Assembly (NCBI GenBank): GCA_902812465.1
Contig: CADDZE010000006.1
Location: forward strand, 1-64,000
DNA: 64,000 nucleotides
Direction of reading: 5' to 3'
Source: Acidobacteriota bacterium
GTDB taxonomy: Bacteria; Acidobacteriota; Terriglobia; UBA7540
The notes under the pieces were generated by a model. The model was not told where the DNA came from. It saw nothing but the letters and a program-made list of their open reading frames with translations, and did no database searches. Numbering within the stretch: position 1 is the stretch's first letter; each line of letters begins with the position of its first letter. The position numbers were made by a program, and so were the translations under genes. Positions 1-9,342 of this stretch are shown one piece after another.

Positions 1-18
1 CTCACAGGAGGAGTACCC

Positions 19-744
19 GTGAAAGGGGCTGACTCATTATTGAAGGAGCTGGTGGACCGTCTGGCGACGGCTTTGGGCTCCGACCTTAAGTCTGCCGTGC
101 TGTATGGCTCCGCGGTCACGGGCGAATTCCATCCCCGCCACTCGGACCTTAATGTGCTCTGTGTCCTAGAGAGACTGGGCGCGGATGAACTGGAGCGAAT
201 CCGCCCGGCAGCGAGGTGGTGGGAAACGAAAGGGCATCCAGCTCCCCTGGTGTTCACGCTCGAGGAATTGCGGCGTGCGGCCGACCTCTTCGCTATCGAG
301 CTCCTGGACATGAAGGCACGCCATCGTGTGCTGTTCGGCGAAGACTTCCTCGCAAACCTCGAGGTGCCCATGAGCCTGCACCGCATCCAGGTGGAACGCG
401 AGCTGCGCACCAACCTGGTCCGCCTGCGGCAGCGGTATCTCGGCCTTCGCGGCGACAGCCGCGCGGCTCTTCTATTGATGCTGCGATCGCTCTCGAGCTT
501 TCTTACGTTGTTCCGGCACGCCTTGCTGGCCTTGGGGCATCCAGTACCGGAGTCCGGCGCGACAGTGGTAGATCGGTTGGGAGCACTGCTCGGCTTCGAC
601 CCGAGCGCCTGCCACACTTTGCTGGAGGTGCGAGCCGGCAAGCGGCCGGAGAAGGGTGTGGACGTCTCCCATACTTTTCGATTTTATTTGCAAGCCATCG
701 AACACGTGACCCGGGAGGTTGACCGCCGCCTGGAGGCGAATTGA
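19..744 (+). CDS. Nucleotidyltransferase-fold protein (Pol beta/MNT superfamily)
   Basis: A 241-aa protein starting at GTG 19, fixed by the ribosome site AGGAGGAG just upstream. Residues 28-45 carry the Pol beta-type nucleotidyltransferase signature: a GS pair at 30-31, then SDLN at 42-45. In active members the second metal ligand is Asp (SDxD), but here it is Asn45, so catalysis is uncertain. The rest (about 110-240) is helix-rich and resembles the substrate or partner-binding half of such proteins. No HEPN/antitoxin partner is adjacent, so a toxin-antitoxin role is not supported. lemA follows after 51 bp on the same strand and may be co-transcribed. The fold is fairly certain and the substrate is unknown. 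Confidence 0.72.
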   Translation: MKGADSLLKELVDRLATALGSDLKSAVLYGSAVTGEFHPRHSDLNVLCVLERLGADELERIRPAARWWETKGHPAPLVFTLEELRRAADLFAIELLDMKARHRVLFGEDFLANLEVPMSLHRIQVERELRTNLVRLRQRYLGLRGDSRAALLLMLRSLSSFLTLFRHALLALGHPVPESGATVVDRLGALLGFDPSACHTLLEVRAGKRPEKGVDVSHTFRFYLQAIEHVTREVDRRLEAN

Positions 745-795
745 TGCTTGATCGCGAGGGCGGTGGGACCATCCTGGATGAATGGAGAAAAGCCG

Positions 796-1380
796 ATGAA
801 AAAGCTTCTGCTGGAGCTAGGAGTCGTTGTGGTTCTCGGCTTGATCATCGCGAGCAGCTACTTCAGCCGGCGCAATGAAATGGTGAGGAAGAACGAGGCG
901 ATCAACGCGGCGTGGTCGCAGGTGGACGTGGCTTTGCAGCGCCGCGCCGACCTGATCCCGAACCTGGTCGAAACGGTGAAGGGGTACGCCGCCCAGGAAC
1001 AGACGGTGTTCGGCGAAATTGCCAACGCCCGCGCCGCCCTCTTGAACGCCCGCACGCCGGACGAGAAGATGAAGGCCAACGGGCAGCTGGATGCGGCTAT
1101 CGGACGCCTGCTGGCGCTTTCGGAAAATTATCCGCAGTTGCGTTCCAATGAAAATTTCCTCCGCCTGCAGGATGAACTGGCGGGCACTGAAAATCGCATT
1201 TCCGTTGAGCGGCGCCGCTACAACGAAGCCATCCAAGATTACAACACGTACATCGGGCTCTTTCCCAATAATCTGTTTGCAGCGTGGGCTGGTTTTCAGC
1301 GCAATAATCATTATTTCGAGGCGACCGAGACAGCCCGCCAGGCGCCGAAGGTGCAGTTTCCGGGACCGGCCGCGAAATGA
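796..1380 (+). CDS. lemA: LemA family membrane protein
   Basis: A 194-aa LemA-family protein. An N-terminal membrane segment (about residues 4-20) is followed by the family core: NEAINAAWSQVDVALQRRADLIPNL-type sequence around 30-55, then long helices ending in YNTYIGLFPNNL near 150. LemA proteins are anchored by the N-terminal helix with a helical bundle outside, and their biochemical role is poorly defined. ATG 796 was chosen because GGAG lies 9 bp upstream and the next residues form the signal anchor. In-frame ATG 778 and TTG 748 would add an implausible leader. The usual TPM-domain partner gene is missing downstream. Confidence 0.92.
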   Translation: MKKLLLELGVVVVLGLIIASSYFSRRNEMVRKNEAINAAWSQVDVALQRRADLIPNLVETVKGYAAQEQTVFGEIANARAALLNARTPDEKMKANGQLDAAIGRLLALSENYPQLRSNENFLRLQDELAGTENRISVERRRYNEAIQDYNTYIGLFPNNLFAAWAGFQRNNHYFEATETARQAPKVQFPGPAAK

Positions 1381-1637
1381 GCACGACGGGTCTGCCCTCC
1401 CACAATTCGATGTGCGGTGCCATAGTCTCAATGTATGAGACAGAGGGTGGTCAACCACGAACGAACAGGCGGCCAGGACCGACCACCCGCAACCTGGAAA
1501 GCTTAGCCCTCGCTGCCCGCAGCTGGGGAGCGGCCCGGTTAGCCACTAGCTAGCCACCACCGGTTTTGCTAGCATGCCCCCTTGCCCGCTTCCCAGCACC
1601 GCAGGCAGCCCATTTTCCAGCTTTGGGAGGAGTAGGC

Positions 1638-3737
1638 GTGAAGATTTACGACGGCCAGAACATCCGCAATGTTGCGCTGCTCGGCCACGGCCACACTGGC
1701 AAGACCCAGCTCGTCTCTGCCCTGCTTTATACGGCCGGCGCGGTGAACCGCCTGGGCAAAGTGGATGACGGCACATCCATCACTGACTACGACGAAGAGG
1801 AAATCCAGCGCAAGTTTTCGATCAGCGCGGCACTGGCTCACGCCGAATGGGGTAAGACGAAGATCAATTTCATCGACACACCCGGTTTCAATATCTTTCT
1901 GCACGAGACGGAAGCGGTCCTGCCAGCCGCGGACAGTGCCCTGCTGCTGGTGCACGCGGTAGCCGGCCTGGAGGTACAAACGGAGAAGACCTGGAGCTTT
2001 TGCGAACGCTATCGGCTGGCGCGTGCCTTCGTGCTCAACCAGATGGACCGCGAGCGCGCCAGCTTCGATCGCACGCTGGCAGCGCTGCGCGAGGCTTTTG
2101 GCCGGCAGGTAATGCCCGTGCAGTTGCCGATCGGCGAGGAGCGCGGTTTTCGCGGATGCGTCGACCTGATCCGGATGCGAGCTCTGGTCTACGACTCCAA
2201 CGCCTCCGGCCGCGCACAGGAAAGCCCCATCCCCGACGAGCTGCAGGAAGCGGCGAGCAGAGCGCACGAAGCATTGGTGGAGATGGTGGCCGAGGGCAAT
2301 GACAAGCTGATGGAAGAATTCTTCGACCAGGGAACCATTCCACTCGAACATCTCGAGCAGGGGCTGCGGCAGGCCGTGACCGAGCGGCGGATCTACCCCG
2401 TGCTGGCGTGTGCCGCCCTACCCAACATTGGCAGCCAAGGTCTGCTCGAGTTCATCACTGGTTATCTGCCGTCGCCCGTTGACCGCGGCGAGGTGGAGGG
2501 GACGGACCAAGGAGGCGCCCCGGTGAAGCGCAAAGTGGCCGATGACCAGCCTGTCTCGGCCTTTGTTTTCAAGACCGTCGCCGACCCCTTTGCAGGGCGC
2601 GTCAGCTACTTTCGCGTGATGTCCGGCGTGGTGAAGAACGAAGCCACCCTGACGAATTTCAATCGTGGCGCCACAGAGCGCCTGTCCCACATCGCCGTGC
2701 TGCAGGGCAAAACGCAAATTCCAGTGGCGGAACTGCGCGCCGGTGACCTCGGCGCGGTCGCGAAGCTGAAAGATACCCTCACCGGCGATACCCTGGGCGA
2801 CAAGTCTTCTCCGATCATCTATCCTAAGGTGAAGTTGCCCGAACCCTCGATCTCCTTCGCCGTGGAACCCAAGTCGCGCGGCGACGAGGACAAGCTTTCC
2901 ACCGCCATTCACCGCATGCTGGAGGAGGACTTGCTCCTGCGTTTCGGGCGCGACCCCCAGACCAAGCAGTTCCTCATCTCCGGCTCGGGACAGCAGCATG
3001 TGGAAGTGGCCGTTTCGAAGCTGAAGCGGCGGTTCAACGTGGAGGTCACCCTCAAAGCGCCGCAGGTGCCCTATCGCGAGACCATTCGGGCCAAGGCCGA
3101 AGCCCAAGGCAAGCACAAGAAGCAGACCGGCGGCCACGGCCAGTACGGCGACTGCAAGATCAGGATGGAGCCGCTGCCGCGCGGCGCAGGCTTCGAATTC
3201 GTCAACCACATTTTCGGTGGCGCCATTCCCAAGAACTTCATTCCGGCAGTGGAGAAAGGGATCATCGAGGCGGCCGCGAAGGGCTTCCTCGCGGGGTATC
3301 CGGTCGTCGACTTCCGCGTTATTTTGTACGACGGGTCTTATCACGAAGTCGATTCTTCGGAACTTGCCTTTAAGCTGGCAGGATCAAAGGCCTTTAAGGC
3401 CTGCATGGAGAAGGCGAAGCCTTGCCTGCTGGAGCCCATCATGAACGTCGAGGTGATTGTTCCCGAAGGAAGCGCCGGCGAGATCATGGGCAACCTTACA
3501 GGGCGCCGCGGGCGCGTTCAAGGTATGGACCCCAAGGGGGGATCCACCGTGATCAAGGCGCAGGTGCCCCTGGCCGAGATGCTCACCTATGCCTCCGACC
3601 TTACGTCCATGACGCAGGGGCGCGGGACCTACTCGATGGAATTTTCGCATTATGATATCGTGCCCCAGCCGATCGCCGATAAGATCATCGCTGCGGCCAA
3701 GGCGGCCGGTCGCGGCGAGGAGGAAGAAGAGGAGTAA
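1638..3737 (+). CDS. Elongation factor G-like paralogue (EF-G2 class GTPase)
   Basis: A 699-aa translational GTPase from GTG 1638, preceded by GGGAGGAG. Seen: P-loop GHGHTGKT at 16-23, DTPG at 80-83, NQMD at 134-137 in place of canonical NKMD, then domain II, an EF-G domain IV with the GGHGQYGD stretch, and a domain V ending in a run of Glu. The G1 motif differs from GHIDAGKT of FusA and the switch I RGITI is replaced by KFSIS. Both are typical of the EF-G-like paralogue class found beside a canonical FusA elsewhere in many genomes. It stands alone, without rpsL/rpsG/tuf neighbours, which also argues against it being the housekeeping copy. The role in translocation or ribosome recycling is open. 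Confidence 0.87.
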   Translation: MKIYDGQNIRNVALLGHGHTGKTQLVSALLYTAGAVNRLGKVDDGTSITDYDEEEIQRKFSISAALAHAEWGKTKINFIDTPGFNIFLHETEAVLPAADSALLLVHAVAGLEVQTEKTWSFCERYRLARAFVLNQMDRERASFDRTLAALREAFGRQVMPVQLPIGEERGFRGCVDLIRMRALVYDSNASGRAQESPIPDELQEAASRAHEALVEMVAEGNDKLMEEFFDQGTIPLEHLEQGLRQAVTERRIYPVLACAALPNIGSQGLLEFITGYLPSPVDRGEVEGTDQGGAPVKRKVADDQPVSAFVFKTVADPFAGRVSYFRVMSGVVKNEATLTNFNRGATERLSHIAVLQGKTQIPVAELRAGDLGAVAKLKDTLTGDTLGDKSSPIIYPKVKLPEPSISFAVEPKSRGDEDKLSTAIHRMLEEDLLLRFGRDPQTKQFLISGSGQQHVEVAVSKLKRRFNVEVTLKAPQVPYRETIRAKAEAQGKHKKQTGGHGQYGDCKIRMEPLPRGAGFEFVNHIFGGAIPKNFIPAVEKGIIEAAAKGFLAGYPVVDFRVILYDGSYHEVDSSELAFKLAGSKAFKACMEKAKPCLLEPIMNVEVIVPEGSAGEIMGNLTGRRGRVQGMDPKGGSTVIKAQVPLAEMLTYASDLTSMTQGRGTYSMEFSHYDIVPQPIADKIIAAAKAAGRGEEEEEE

Positions 3738-3839
3738 TTTTCCCGCCGCCGTGTAGGACCGCTCTCGGTCTCCTCTACGCCGCTCCGAAACCGGACCGGC
3801 CACGTAGAACTACAGCCCCTCGGCAGCGCTGGGTAGATT

Positions 3840-4835
3840 ATGTTTGTTCCCCAAGTTTACGCCGCGGCCCTCTTAATGATGATCCTCAGCATGCTGTGCT
3901 GGGGAAGCTGGGCCAATACGCAGAAGGCAGCCCAGGGTTCGCGCTTCGAGCTGTTCTATTGGGACTACGTGTGGGGCATTATGCTCTGCGCTATCATCGT
4001 CGGACTTACGCTGGGCCGCACCGACGCTTCGAGTCCGGAGAGTTTCTTCAGGAACCTGAGTGCGGCCAGCGCGCGCAATATTGGCTACGCTCTAGCGGGC
4101 GGCGCAATCTTCAACCTGGGCAACCTGCTGTTGGTGGCCGCCATCGCCGTGGCTGGACTAGCCGTGGCCTTTCCTATCGGTATCGGGCTAGCCCTGGTCA
4201 TAGGCTCAACGCTCAACTACCTCATCACACCGAAGGGAAATCCTTTCCTGCTATTCGGAGGCATTGCCCTGGTGTGCCTGGCCATCGTGCTCGATGCCTT
4301 GGCCTACCGCAAGCTCTCAGGCGATGTTCAGGTAAGCACCAAGGGCATCGTCCTGAGTCTGCTGTGTGGAGTAGGCATCGGCTTGTTCTATCCCTTGGTG
4401 GCGCGCACGCTCAAACCCGAAGAGCCTGGCCATCTGGGACCCTACACGGTGGCGTTCGTCTTCGCGCTTGGAATTCTCGCCTCGAATGTACCCCTCAACC
4501 TGGCTTTGATGCGCCGTCCCATTAGCGGGAGCCCACTAAGCCTTCGCGATTACTTCGTCGGCCGTGGCTTCCACCTCTGGGGGATGCTGGGCGGGCTGAT
4601 CTGGGGCGTCGGGACCATTTCGAACTTCGTGGCTTCCTACGCCAGAATGGTAGGCCCTGCCATCTCGTACGCCCTGGGCCAGGGCGCAACCATGATATCC
4701 GCCATCTGGGGCGTTTTCGTGTGGGAAGAGTTTCGGGGCGCCGAACCCGCCGCCCGGCGCTACCTTGCCTTGATGTTCGCGTTCTTCATTCTGGGCCTGA
4801 CGTGCGTCGCACTGGCACCCGTCATTGGCAATTGA
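3840..4835 (+). CDS. GRP/ureide permease-like multi-span transporter
   Basis: A 331-aa integral membrane protein with about ten hydrophobic segments. The N-terminus has CWGSWANTQK (about residues 20-29), and FPIGIGLALVIGSTLNY lies near 117. This pattern fits the glucose/rhamnose porter (GRP, RhaT-like) and plant ureide permease branch of the drug/metabolite transporter superfamily. Substrate cannot be read from sequence; sugars or nucleobase-like compounds are known for relatives. It starts at ATG 3840, about 100 bp after the EF-G-like gene, and is convergent with pheA, whose end lies 85 bp away. Confidence 0.72.
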   Translation: MFVPQVYAAALLMMILSMLCWGSWANTQKAAQGSRFELFYWDYVWGIMLCAIIVGLTLGRTDASSPESFFRNLSAASARNIGYALAGGAIFNLGNLLLVAAIAVAGLAVAFPIGIGLALVIGSTLNYLITPKGNPFLLFGGIALVCLAIVLDALAYRKLSGDVQVSTKGIVLSLLCGVGIGLFYPLVARTLKPEEPGHLGPYTVAFVFALGILASNVPLNLALMRRPISGSPLSLRDYFVGRGFHLWGMLGGLIWGVGTISNFVASYARMVGPAISYALGQGATMISAIWGVFVWEEFRGAEPAARRYLALMFAFFILGLTCVALAPVIGN

Positions 4836-4920
4836 AGAAGCCAGCTCCGCAGCACTCCGGATGGGAAGCCGAAGTGAAAAGCCCGGCACGCGCGGTCCGC
4901 ATGGATCTGCAGACCTCGCT

Positions 4921-5751
4921 TCATTCTGGGGTAGAGCGGTCAGCCTCGTAAGCTCCCAGCACGCGCAGGAAATTTGTGACTTCGCGCAGATGGGCCAAGG
5001 CGTGACGGGAGCGCGGATCGTCGAGATTTCCGGCAAAGTCGACGTAGAAAAGGTACTCCCAGGGCCGCCCGCGCAGGGGACGCGACTCAATCTTGGTGAG
5101 GTCCAGGTCGCGCAGAGCGAAAACGCTGAGGCATTTGAACAAAGCACCCGGAACGTTCCGCGTGGAGAACACAATGGAGACTTTGTTGGCCTTTTTCGAA
5201 GGTGCCGGCTTCCGCGAAAGGAGTAGGAAACGCGTGTAGTTGGCACGATGGTCCTCGAGGTGAGCCCGCAGGATGCGCCCCCCGTACACTTCGGCGGCCG
5301 TCCGGCTGGCAATAGCCGCCGCGCCAGGAATCCGGCGCTCCGCCAGCATCTTGACGCTGCCCGCCGTATCATAGTGCGGAATCTTCTCCACTTGGCGGTG
5401 GCGGCTGAAGAACCGACTGCACTGCGCCAGGGCAACCGGATGCGAGTACACCTGACGGAGAGACCGCAGCGTGGTTCCAGGGAAGGCGATGAGGTTATGC
5501 ACGATGCGCAGATTGACTTCGCCGATGATGTGCAAACGGTTGGCCAACAGCAGGTCATAGTTCTCGTGAACCGAGCCCGCCAAGGTATTCTCAATCGGCA
5601 CCAGGCAGGCATCGGCCTCGTGCTGCGCAACACTCCGGAAGGTCGCTGCGAATGTTTCGCAGGGACGCAGTCGAATTCTCCTCCCCAGCAGCTTGTACGC
5701 TGCCTCCTCACTAAATGAGCCACGCTCGCCCTGAAACGCGATCGTTTTCAT
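4921..5751 (-). CDS. pheA: Prephenate dehydratase
   Basis: A 276-aa monofunctional prephenate dehydratase converting prephenate to phenylpyruvate in phenylalanine synthesis. The catalytic domain (about 1-185) starts with FQGERGSFSEEAA, contains PIENTLAGSVHENYDLL near 57, and has the catalytic TRF motif in YTRFLLL near 168. An ACT regulatory domain follows (about 190-268) with the Phe-binding ESRP motif, so feedback inhibition by phenylalanine is expected. No chorismate mutase domain is fused. The gene is convergent with the GRP-type transporter. aroA of the same pathway lies 13 kb away rather than next to it. Confidence 0.95.
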   Translation of the reverse strand: MKTIAFQGERGSFSEEAAYKLLGRRIRLRPCETFAATFRSVAQHEADACLVPIENTLAGSVHENYDLLLANRLHIIGEVNLRIVHNLIAFPGTTLRSLRQVYSHPVALAQCSRFFSRHRQVEKIPHYDTAGSVKMLAERRIPGAAAIASRTAAEVYGGRILRAHLEDHRANYTRFLLLSRKPAPSKKANKVSIVFSTRNVPGALFKCLSVFALRDLDLTKIESRPLRGRPWEYLFYVDFAGNLDDPRSRHALAHLREVTNFLRVLGAYEADRSTPE

Positions 5752-5869
5752 ACATCTGGCGGCTTGCTCCGGGTAGGGTGGCGCTGGCGAGCCCAGATTC
5801 GCCGCCGCGGATCGCCCTCAGCCAGCCCTTTTCAAACCCTACCAGGCGCCTCCCGCACCACCTGGCCTG

Positions 5870-6490
5870 TCAGGCTCTGCATGGGGCATCGGCGCCGACC
5901 GAGTGGGCGGTGCCGAGCAACCCGCGAAAGAAGAAGTCGGTGTAATAACCCACTAGCTCTCGCTCGCCGATAGCGCCCTCGGGGTGATACCACTGGTAGA
6001 GCCAGTTGACCATCCCCAGCAGTGCAAAAGCGGCGAGCTTGGCCGGGATGAGAGGTTTCATGCCGGACTGCGCCTGCACCTGCTGAATCAGGTTTTCAAG
6101 AAAGTCGATGTAGCGCCGTTTCCGTTCGTTGATCTTGCGCCGCAGCGGCCCCTTCAAAGACCGGTTTTCATGGAGGATGACCGTGATCTCGAGGTCGCGT
6201 GCCCGCACTACTAGGTCGATGTGGCCGGCCAGGGTCTGGCGGAGCTTTTCTTGCGGATCGCTCACCTGCTTCACCCGGGCCAACACCGTCTCGTCCAGGA
6301 TGTCCATGCCGTAATTCATGATCTCGAAGAGCAGCCGGTCCTTGCTGCGAACGTGATGATACAAACCCGCCTTCGTTAGCCCAACGGCCGCGGCAATGTC
6401 CTGCATCGATGCGCCGTCGTAGCCTTTTTCATAGAAGATACGCGCGGCTACGCGGCAGATCTCCCGCAGCTTCTGCTTGGAATCCCCCAT
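5870..6490 (-). CDS. TetR/AcrR family transcriptional regulator
   Basis: A 206-aa repressor-type protein. The N-terminal helix-turn-helix (about residues 8-55) includes FYEKGYDGASMQDIAAAVGLTKAGLYHHV, a textbook TetR DNA-binding domain. The C-terminal ligand domain contains an RRKINERKRRYIDF stretch and resembles the KstR2-like group often tied to acyl-CoA or sterol metabolism (weak inference). ATG 6490 is preferred over in-frame TTG 6499; neither has a strong ribosome site. No obvious target gene is adjacent: pheA lies downstream on the same strand and tRNA-Leu upstream. Confidence 0.9.
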   Translation of the reverse strand: MGDSKQKLREICRVAARIFYEKGYDGASMQDIAAAVGLTKAGLYHHVRSKDRLLFEIMNYGMDILDETVLARVKQVSDPQEKLRQTLAGHIDLVVRARDLEITVILHENRSLKGPLRRKINERKRRYIDFLENLIQQVQAQSGMKPLIPAKLAAFALLGMVNWLYQWYHPEGAIGERELVGYYTDFFFRGLLGTAHSVGADAPCRA

Positions 6491-6607
6491 GCCCGCCAAC
6501 CGAAGGCGAGTTTATCACAGAAGGCTGCCCGGAACCGCCCGCTTCCGTCTGGGAATTAGACCTATGTTGCAGAAAAGCCTGCCCGTAGCCGGCAGAAGTT
6601 CTGAGGA

Positions 6608-6694
6608 TGGTGCGGAAGGGGGGACTCGAACCCCCACGGTCTTGCGACCGTCAGCCCCTCAAGCTGGTGCGTCTGCCAATTCCGCCACTTCCGC
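6608..6694 (-). tRNA. tRNA-Leu, anticodon GAG
   Basis: An 87-nt tRNA with the CCA end encoded. The 7-bp acceptor stem GCGGAAG/CTTCCGC is perfect, the D arm contains GGCGGAATTGGCAGAC, the anticodon loop is TTGAGGG (GAG, reading CTC/CTT Leu codons), the long variable arm CGGTCGCAAGACCG is typical of leucine tRNAs, and the T arm GGGGGTTCGAGTCCCCC is perfect. It starts 46 nt after the secG stop on the same strand, so it is probably processed from the pgk-tpiA-secG transcript. Confidence 0.96.
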
Positions 6695-6740
6695 GTCTCC
6701 ACCAACTGAGGCCGCGATTTGTAACGCGGCCCCCAGCACC

Positions 6741-7052
6741 TCATCTTTTCGGAGCCGGAGGCGCCGGGGCTGGAACCTTTTGCGCGGGATGCCCCGATGA
6801 GTTCTCTAGGATCGAGCCGGAAGACCTTTTAGTGGCCCATACCGACAGCGAAATCGAGGTGGCCATAAACAAGGCGGCCAGGCCCCAGGTGATCTTCGCC
6901 AGCGTCGATACGGCACCGCGCGGCCCAAACGCCGCCTGGCTGGTACCTCCGAAGGCGGCGGCGATGTCCACGTTCTCGCCGCCTTGGATCAACACCGCGA
7001 TGATCAACAAGATGGCGATAAGTACATGGAAGAAAGTAATGACGGTGATCAA
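6741..7052 (-). CDS. secG: Preprotein translocase subunit SecG
   Basis: A 103-aa SecG, the small accessory subunit of the SecYEG channel. Two membrane helices are visible (about 3-20 and 52-70), separated by the conserved loop containing QGGENVDIAAAFGGTSQAAFG, with a Pro/Ala-rich cytoplasmic tail. It begins at TTG 7052, supported by AAGGAAGG 7-8 nt upstream. It lies 45 bp behind tpiA and is followed by tRNA-Leu(GAG), an arrangement also found downstream of secG in E. coli (leuU). Confidence 0.93.
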   Translation of the reverse strand: MITVITFFHVLIAILLIIAVLIQGGENVDIAAAFGGTSQAAFGPRGAVSTLAKITWGLAALFMATSISLSVWATKRSSGSILENSSGHPAQKVPAPAPPAPKR

Positions 7053-7097
7053 CTTGCGCCTTCCTTAGCTCTTCTGCTCGGGCAGCAGTCTGGCTGT

Positions 7098-7853
7098 TTA
7101 AAGTCGGTAGTTCACAATCGCGGTGAACGAGTCGACCGCCAGGCTCGCGCCGCCCACCAGTGCCCCGTCAATCTGTTCCTCAGCCATCAGCCCGCCGATA
7201 TTCTCCGGCTTCACGCTTCCCCCATACAGAATCCTGACCTGCTTCCCAGCCGCCTCTCCGAAGCGCAAGCTTACCAGGCGGCGAAGCTCACCGTGACTCT
7301 CGGCCGCCAGTTGGGGGGTCGCAGTACGTCCAGTTCCAATGGCCCAAACCGGCTCGTACGCCATCATGATACGGGAAAACTCCTGAGCGGTCAAACCGGC
7401 CAACCCGCCCTCAAACTGGCGCGCCAGCACCTCAAGCGTCTTTCCTGCCTCGCGCTCCGCCAGCGTTTCCCCCACGCAGACGATGGGCGTCAGGCCCTCC
7501 GCTACCGCGGCCTTCACCTTGCGGTTCACCATCGCATCGGTCTCCCCGTGCCCATGACGGCGCTCCGAGTGGCCGATGATGACGTAGGTGCAGCCGGCCT
7601 CGCGGATCATGGACGCGGAAACATCGCCCGTGTACGGGCCCTCGCGCTCCCAGTGCAGATCCTGAGCGGCCAGGCCAATGTTGCTGCCGCGCAAGGCGTC
7701 GCATACCGCGCGCAATGCAGTGAAAGGTGGCGCCACGACGATTTCGCAGTGCTCTACCCTGGCCACCAGTGGCCGGAGGCGTTTGACGAATTCCACCGCC
7801 TCGGCGATGGTTTTGTACATCTTCCAGTTACCAGCGATGACAGGCTTCCTCAT
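7098..7853 (-). CDS. tpiA: Triosephosphate isomerase
   Basis: A 251-aa TIM-barrel enzyme interconverting dihydroxyacetone phosphate and glyceraldehyde 3-phosphate. All catalytic motifs are present: NWKMYK at the N-terminus (Asn and Lys), IIGHSERR with the catalytic His, AYEPVWAIGTG with the catalytic Glu, and YGGSV for phosphate binding. Length is normal. It sits 40 bp behind pgk and 45 bp ahead of secG, all on the minus strand, a common glycolytic operon order. Confidence 0.97.
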   Translation of the reverse strand: MRKPVIAGNWKMYKTIAEAVEFVKRLRPLVARVEHCEIVVAPPFTALRAVCDALRGSNIGLAAQDLHWEREGPYTGDVSASMIREAGCTYVIIGHSERRHGHGETDAMVNRKVKAAVAEGLTPIVCVGETLAEREAGKTLEVLARQFEGGLAGLTAQEFSRIMMAYEPVWAIGTGRTATPQLAAESHGELRRLVSLRFGEAAGKQVRILYGGSVKPENIGGLMAEEQIDGALVGGASLAVDSFTAIVNYRL

Positions 7854-7893
7854 AGAGGGTGAAACAGACGGATTGCCAACACTTCACGGCGGT

Positions 7894-9123
7894 TCAGCCC
7901 CATGGCTGGAATTTCGGCTTATTGCCATTCGCTGCCTGCCGCCTCCCCTCGTGGAGCGCCTCCACACCGGGCAAAGTCATGCCCGACAAAAACTCGAGGG
8001 AGGCGCCGCCGCCAGTCGAAATGTGCGTGATCTTGTCCGCGACGCCCGCTTGGTTGACCGCGGCCACCGAGTCGCCGCCGCCGACAATCGAGACGGCGCC
8101 CGATTGAGCGACGGCGCGCGCCACGGCCAGCGTCCCATCGGCGAATTGCGGAATCTCGAAGACGCCCATGGGCCCGTTCCAAACAATGGTCTTGGCCCGG
8201 GCGATGTCCCGGCAATAGAGGTCGCGCGTGGCCGGGCCGATGTCGAGCCCCATACGGTCAGGGGCGATGCGGCTGGTAACCTCGGCCTGCACCGAAGCGT
8301 CCTGTCGGTCCGCCACCACGTGATCCACCGGCAGGCGCAGCACCTTGTTCTGTGCCTCGGCCGCACTCATCAAGTTGCGCGCAAGCTCCAGCTTGTCCTC
8401 CTCGACCCGCGACTTACCCACCTCGGTTCCGCTCGCCTTCAAGAACGTGTAGGCCATAGCGCCGCCGATCAGTAACGTGTCCGCCAGCTTAAGGAAGTTA
8501 CGCAACAGGGTGATCTTGTCTGACACCTTGGCGCCGCCGACAATCGCAACGTAAGGCCGCGCCGGGTCGTGAAGGGCTTTGCCCAGGTATTCCAGCTCGC
8601 GCTCCATCAGCAGGCCCGCCACGCAGGGCGCCAGGAAATGTGTGATACCTACGGTCGAGGCGTGGGCGCGGTGGGCAGCCCCAAAAGCATCGTTCACGTA
8701 GACCTCCGCCAGCGCTGCCAGCCCCCTGGCAAAGCCGGGATCGTTTTGCTCTTCCTCTGGATGGAAGCGCAGATTCTCCAGCAGGAGGACTTCCCCGTCG
8801 CGCAGCATTTGCGCTTGCTTTTCCACCTCCGGACCCACGCAGTCTGGCGCGAATGCCACCGGCTTGCCCAGCAGAGCCGAAAGCCTTGCGGCCACCGGCC
8901 TCAGGCTCAGGCGAGGATTCACCTTGCCCTTCGGACGGCCGAGGTGGGAGGCCAGGATCACCCGCCCGCCTTGCTCGAGCACGTATTGGATGGTCGGCAA
9001 CGACGCGCGAATGCGCGTGTCATCTGTAATTTCACCTGCCTCGTCCAGCGGCACGTTCAAGTCCGCGCGGACGAAGACCCGCTTTCCCCGGAGGCTGACA
9101 TCACGAATAGTAAGCTTGTTCAC
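7894..9123 (-). CDS. pgk: Phosphoglycerate kinase
   Basis: A 409-aa glycolytic kinase (1,3-bisphosphoglycerate + ADP to 3-phosphoglycerate + ATP). Seen: [12 protein letters not shown] at the N-terminus, the substrate-binding SHLGRPKG, the GGAKVSDKI hinge region, and the nucleotide-site GGGDSVAAV near the C-terminus. GTG 9123 was chosen because AAGGAGAGG lies directly upstream and the following NKLTIRD matches usual Pgk N-termini; an earlier ATG at 9180 would add an unsupported 19-residue leader. It is the first gene of pgk-tpiA-secG-tRNA-Leu. No gap gene is adjacent. Confidence 0.96.
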   Translation of the reverse strand: MNKLTIRDVSLRGKRVFVRADLNVPLDEAGEITDDTRIRASLPTIQYVLEQGGRVILASHLGRPKGKVNPRLSLRPVAARLSALLGKPVAFAPDCVGPEVEKQAQMLRDGEVLLLENLRFHPEEEQNDPGFARGLAALAEVYVNDAFGAAHRAHASTVGITHFLAPCVAGLLMERELEYLGKALHDPARPYVAIVGGAKVSDKITLLRNFLKLADTLLIGGAMAYTFLKASGTEVGKSRVEEDKLELARNLMSAAEAQNKVLRLPVDHVVADRQDASVQAEVTSRIAPDRMGLDIGPATRDLYCRDIARAKTIVWNGPMGVFEIPQFADGTLAVARAVAQSGAVSIVGGGDSVAAVNQAGVADKITHISTGGGASLEFLSGMTLPGVEALHEGRRQAANGNKPKFQPWG

Positions 9124-9342
9124 ACCCTCTCCTTGGATTGCATACACGAGAGAACGCGACTCGCCCGGGTCGTCCAACAACAGTCAGCGGGGCGTTTTCC
9201 GGGGAGTGCCTAATCCTAACGGCTTTGGCGGACCCGGCAAGGGTGCCCGGCACCTCCCCAGGGCCGGGTAGTGATCGGCTGGCGGGAGGCCACGCCGTGA
9301 GCGTCCGGGAAGCCAAGTGCCGCGAACCTCAAAGGAAGCACG

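Noticed and set aside
1425-1441. GTCTCA-ATGTA-TGAGAC inverted repeat after lemA
   Set aside because: Only 6 bp with no T-run and no second copy; too weak to call a terminator or operator.
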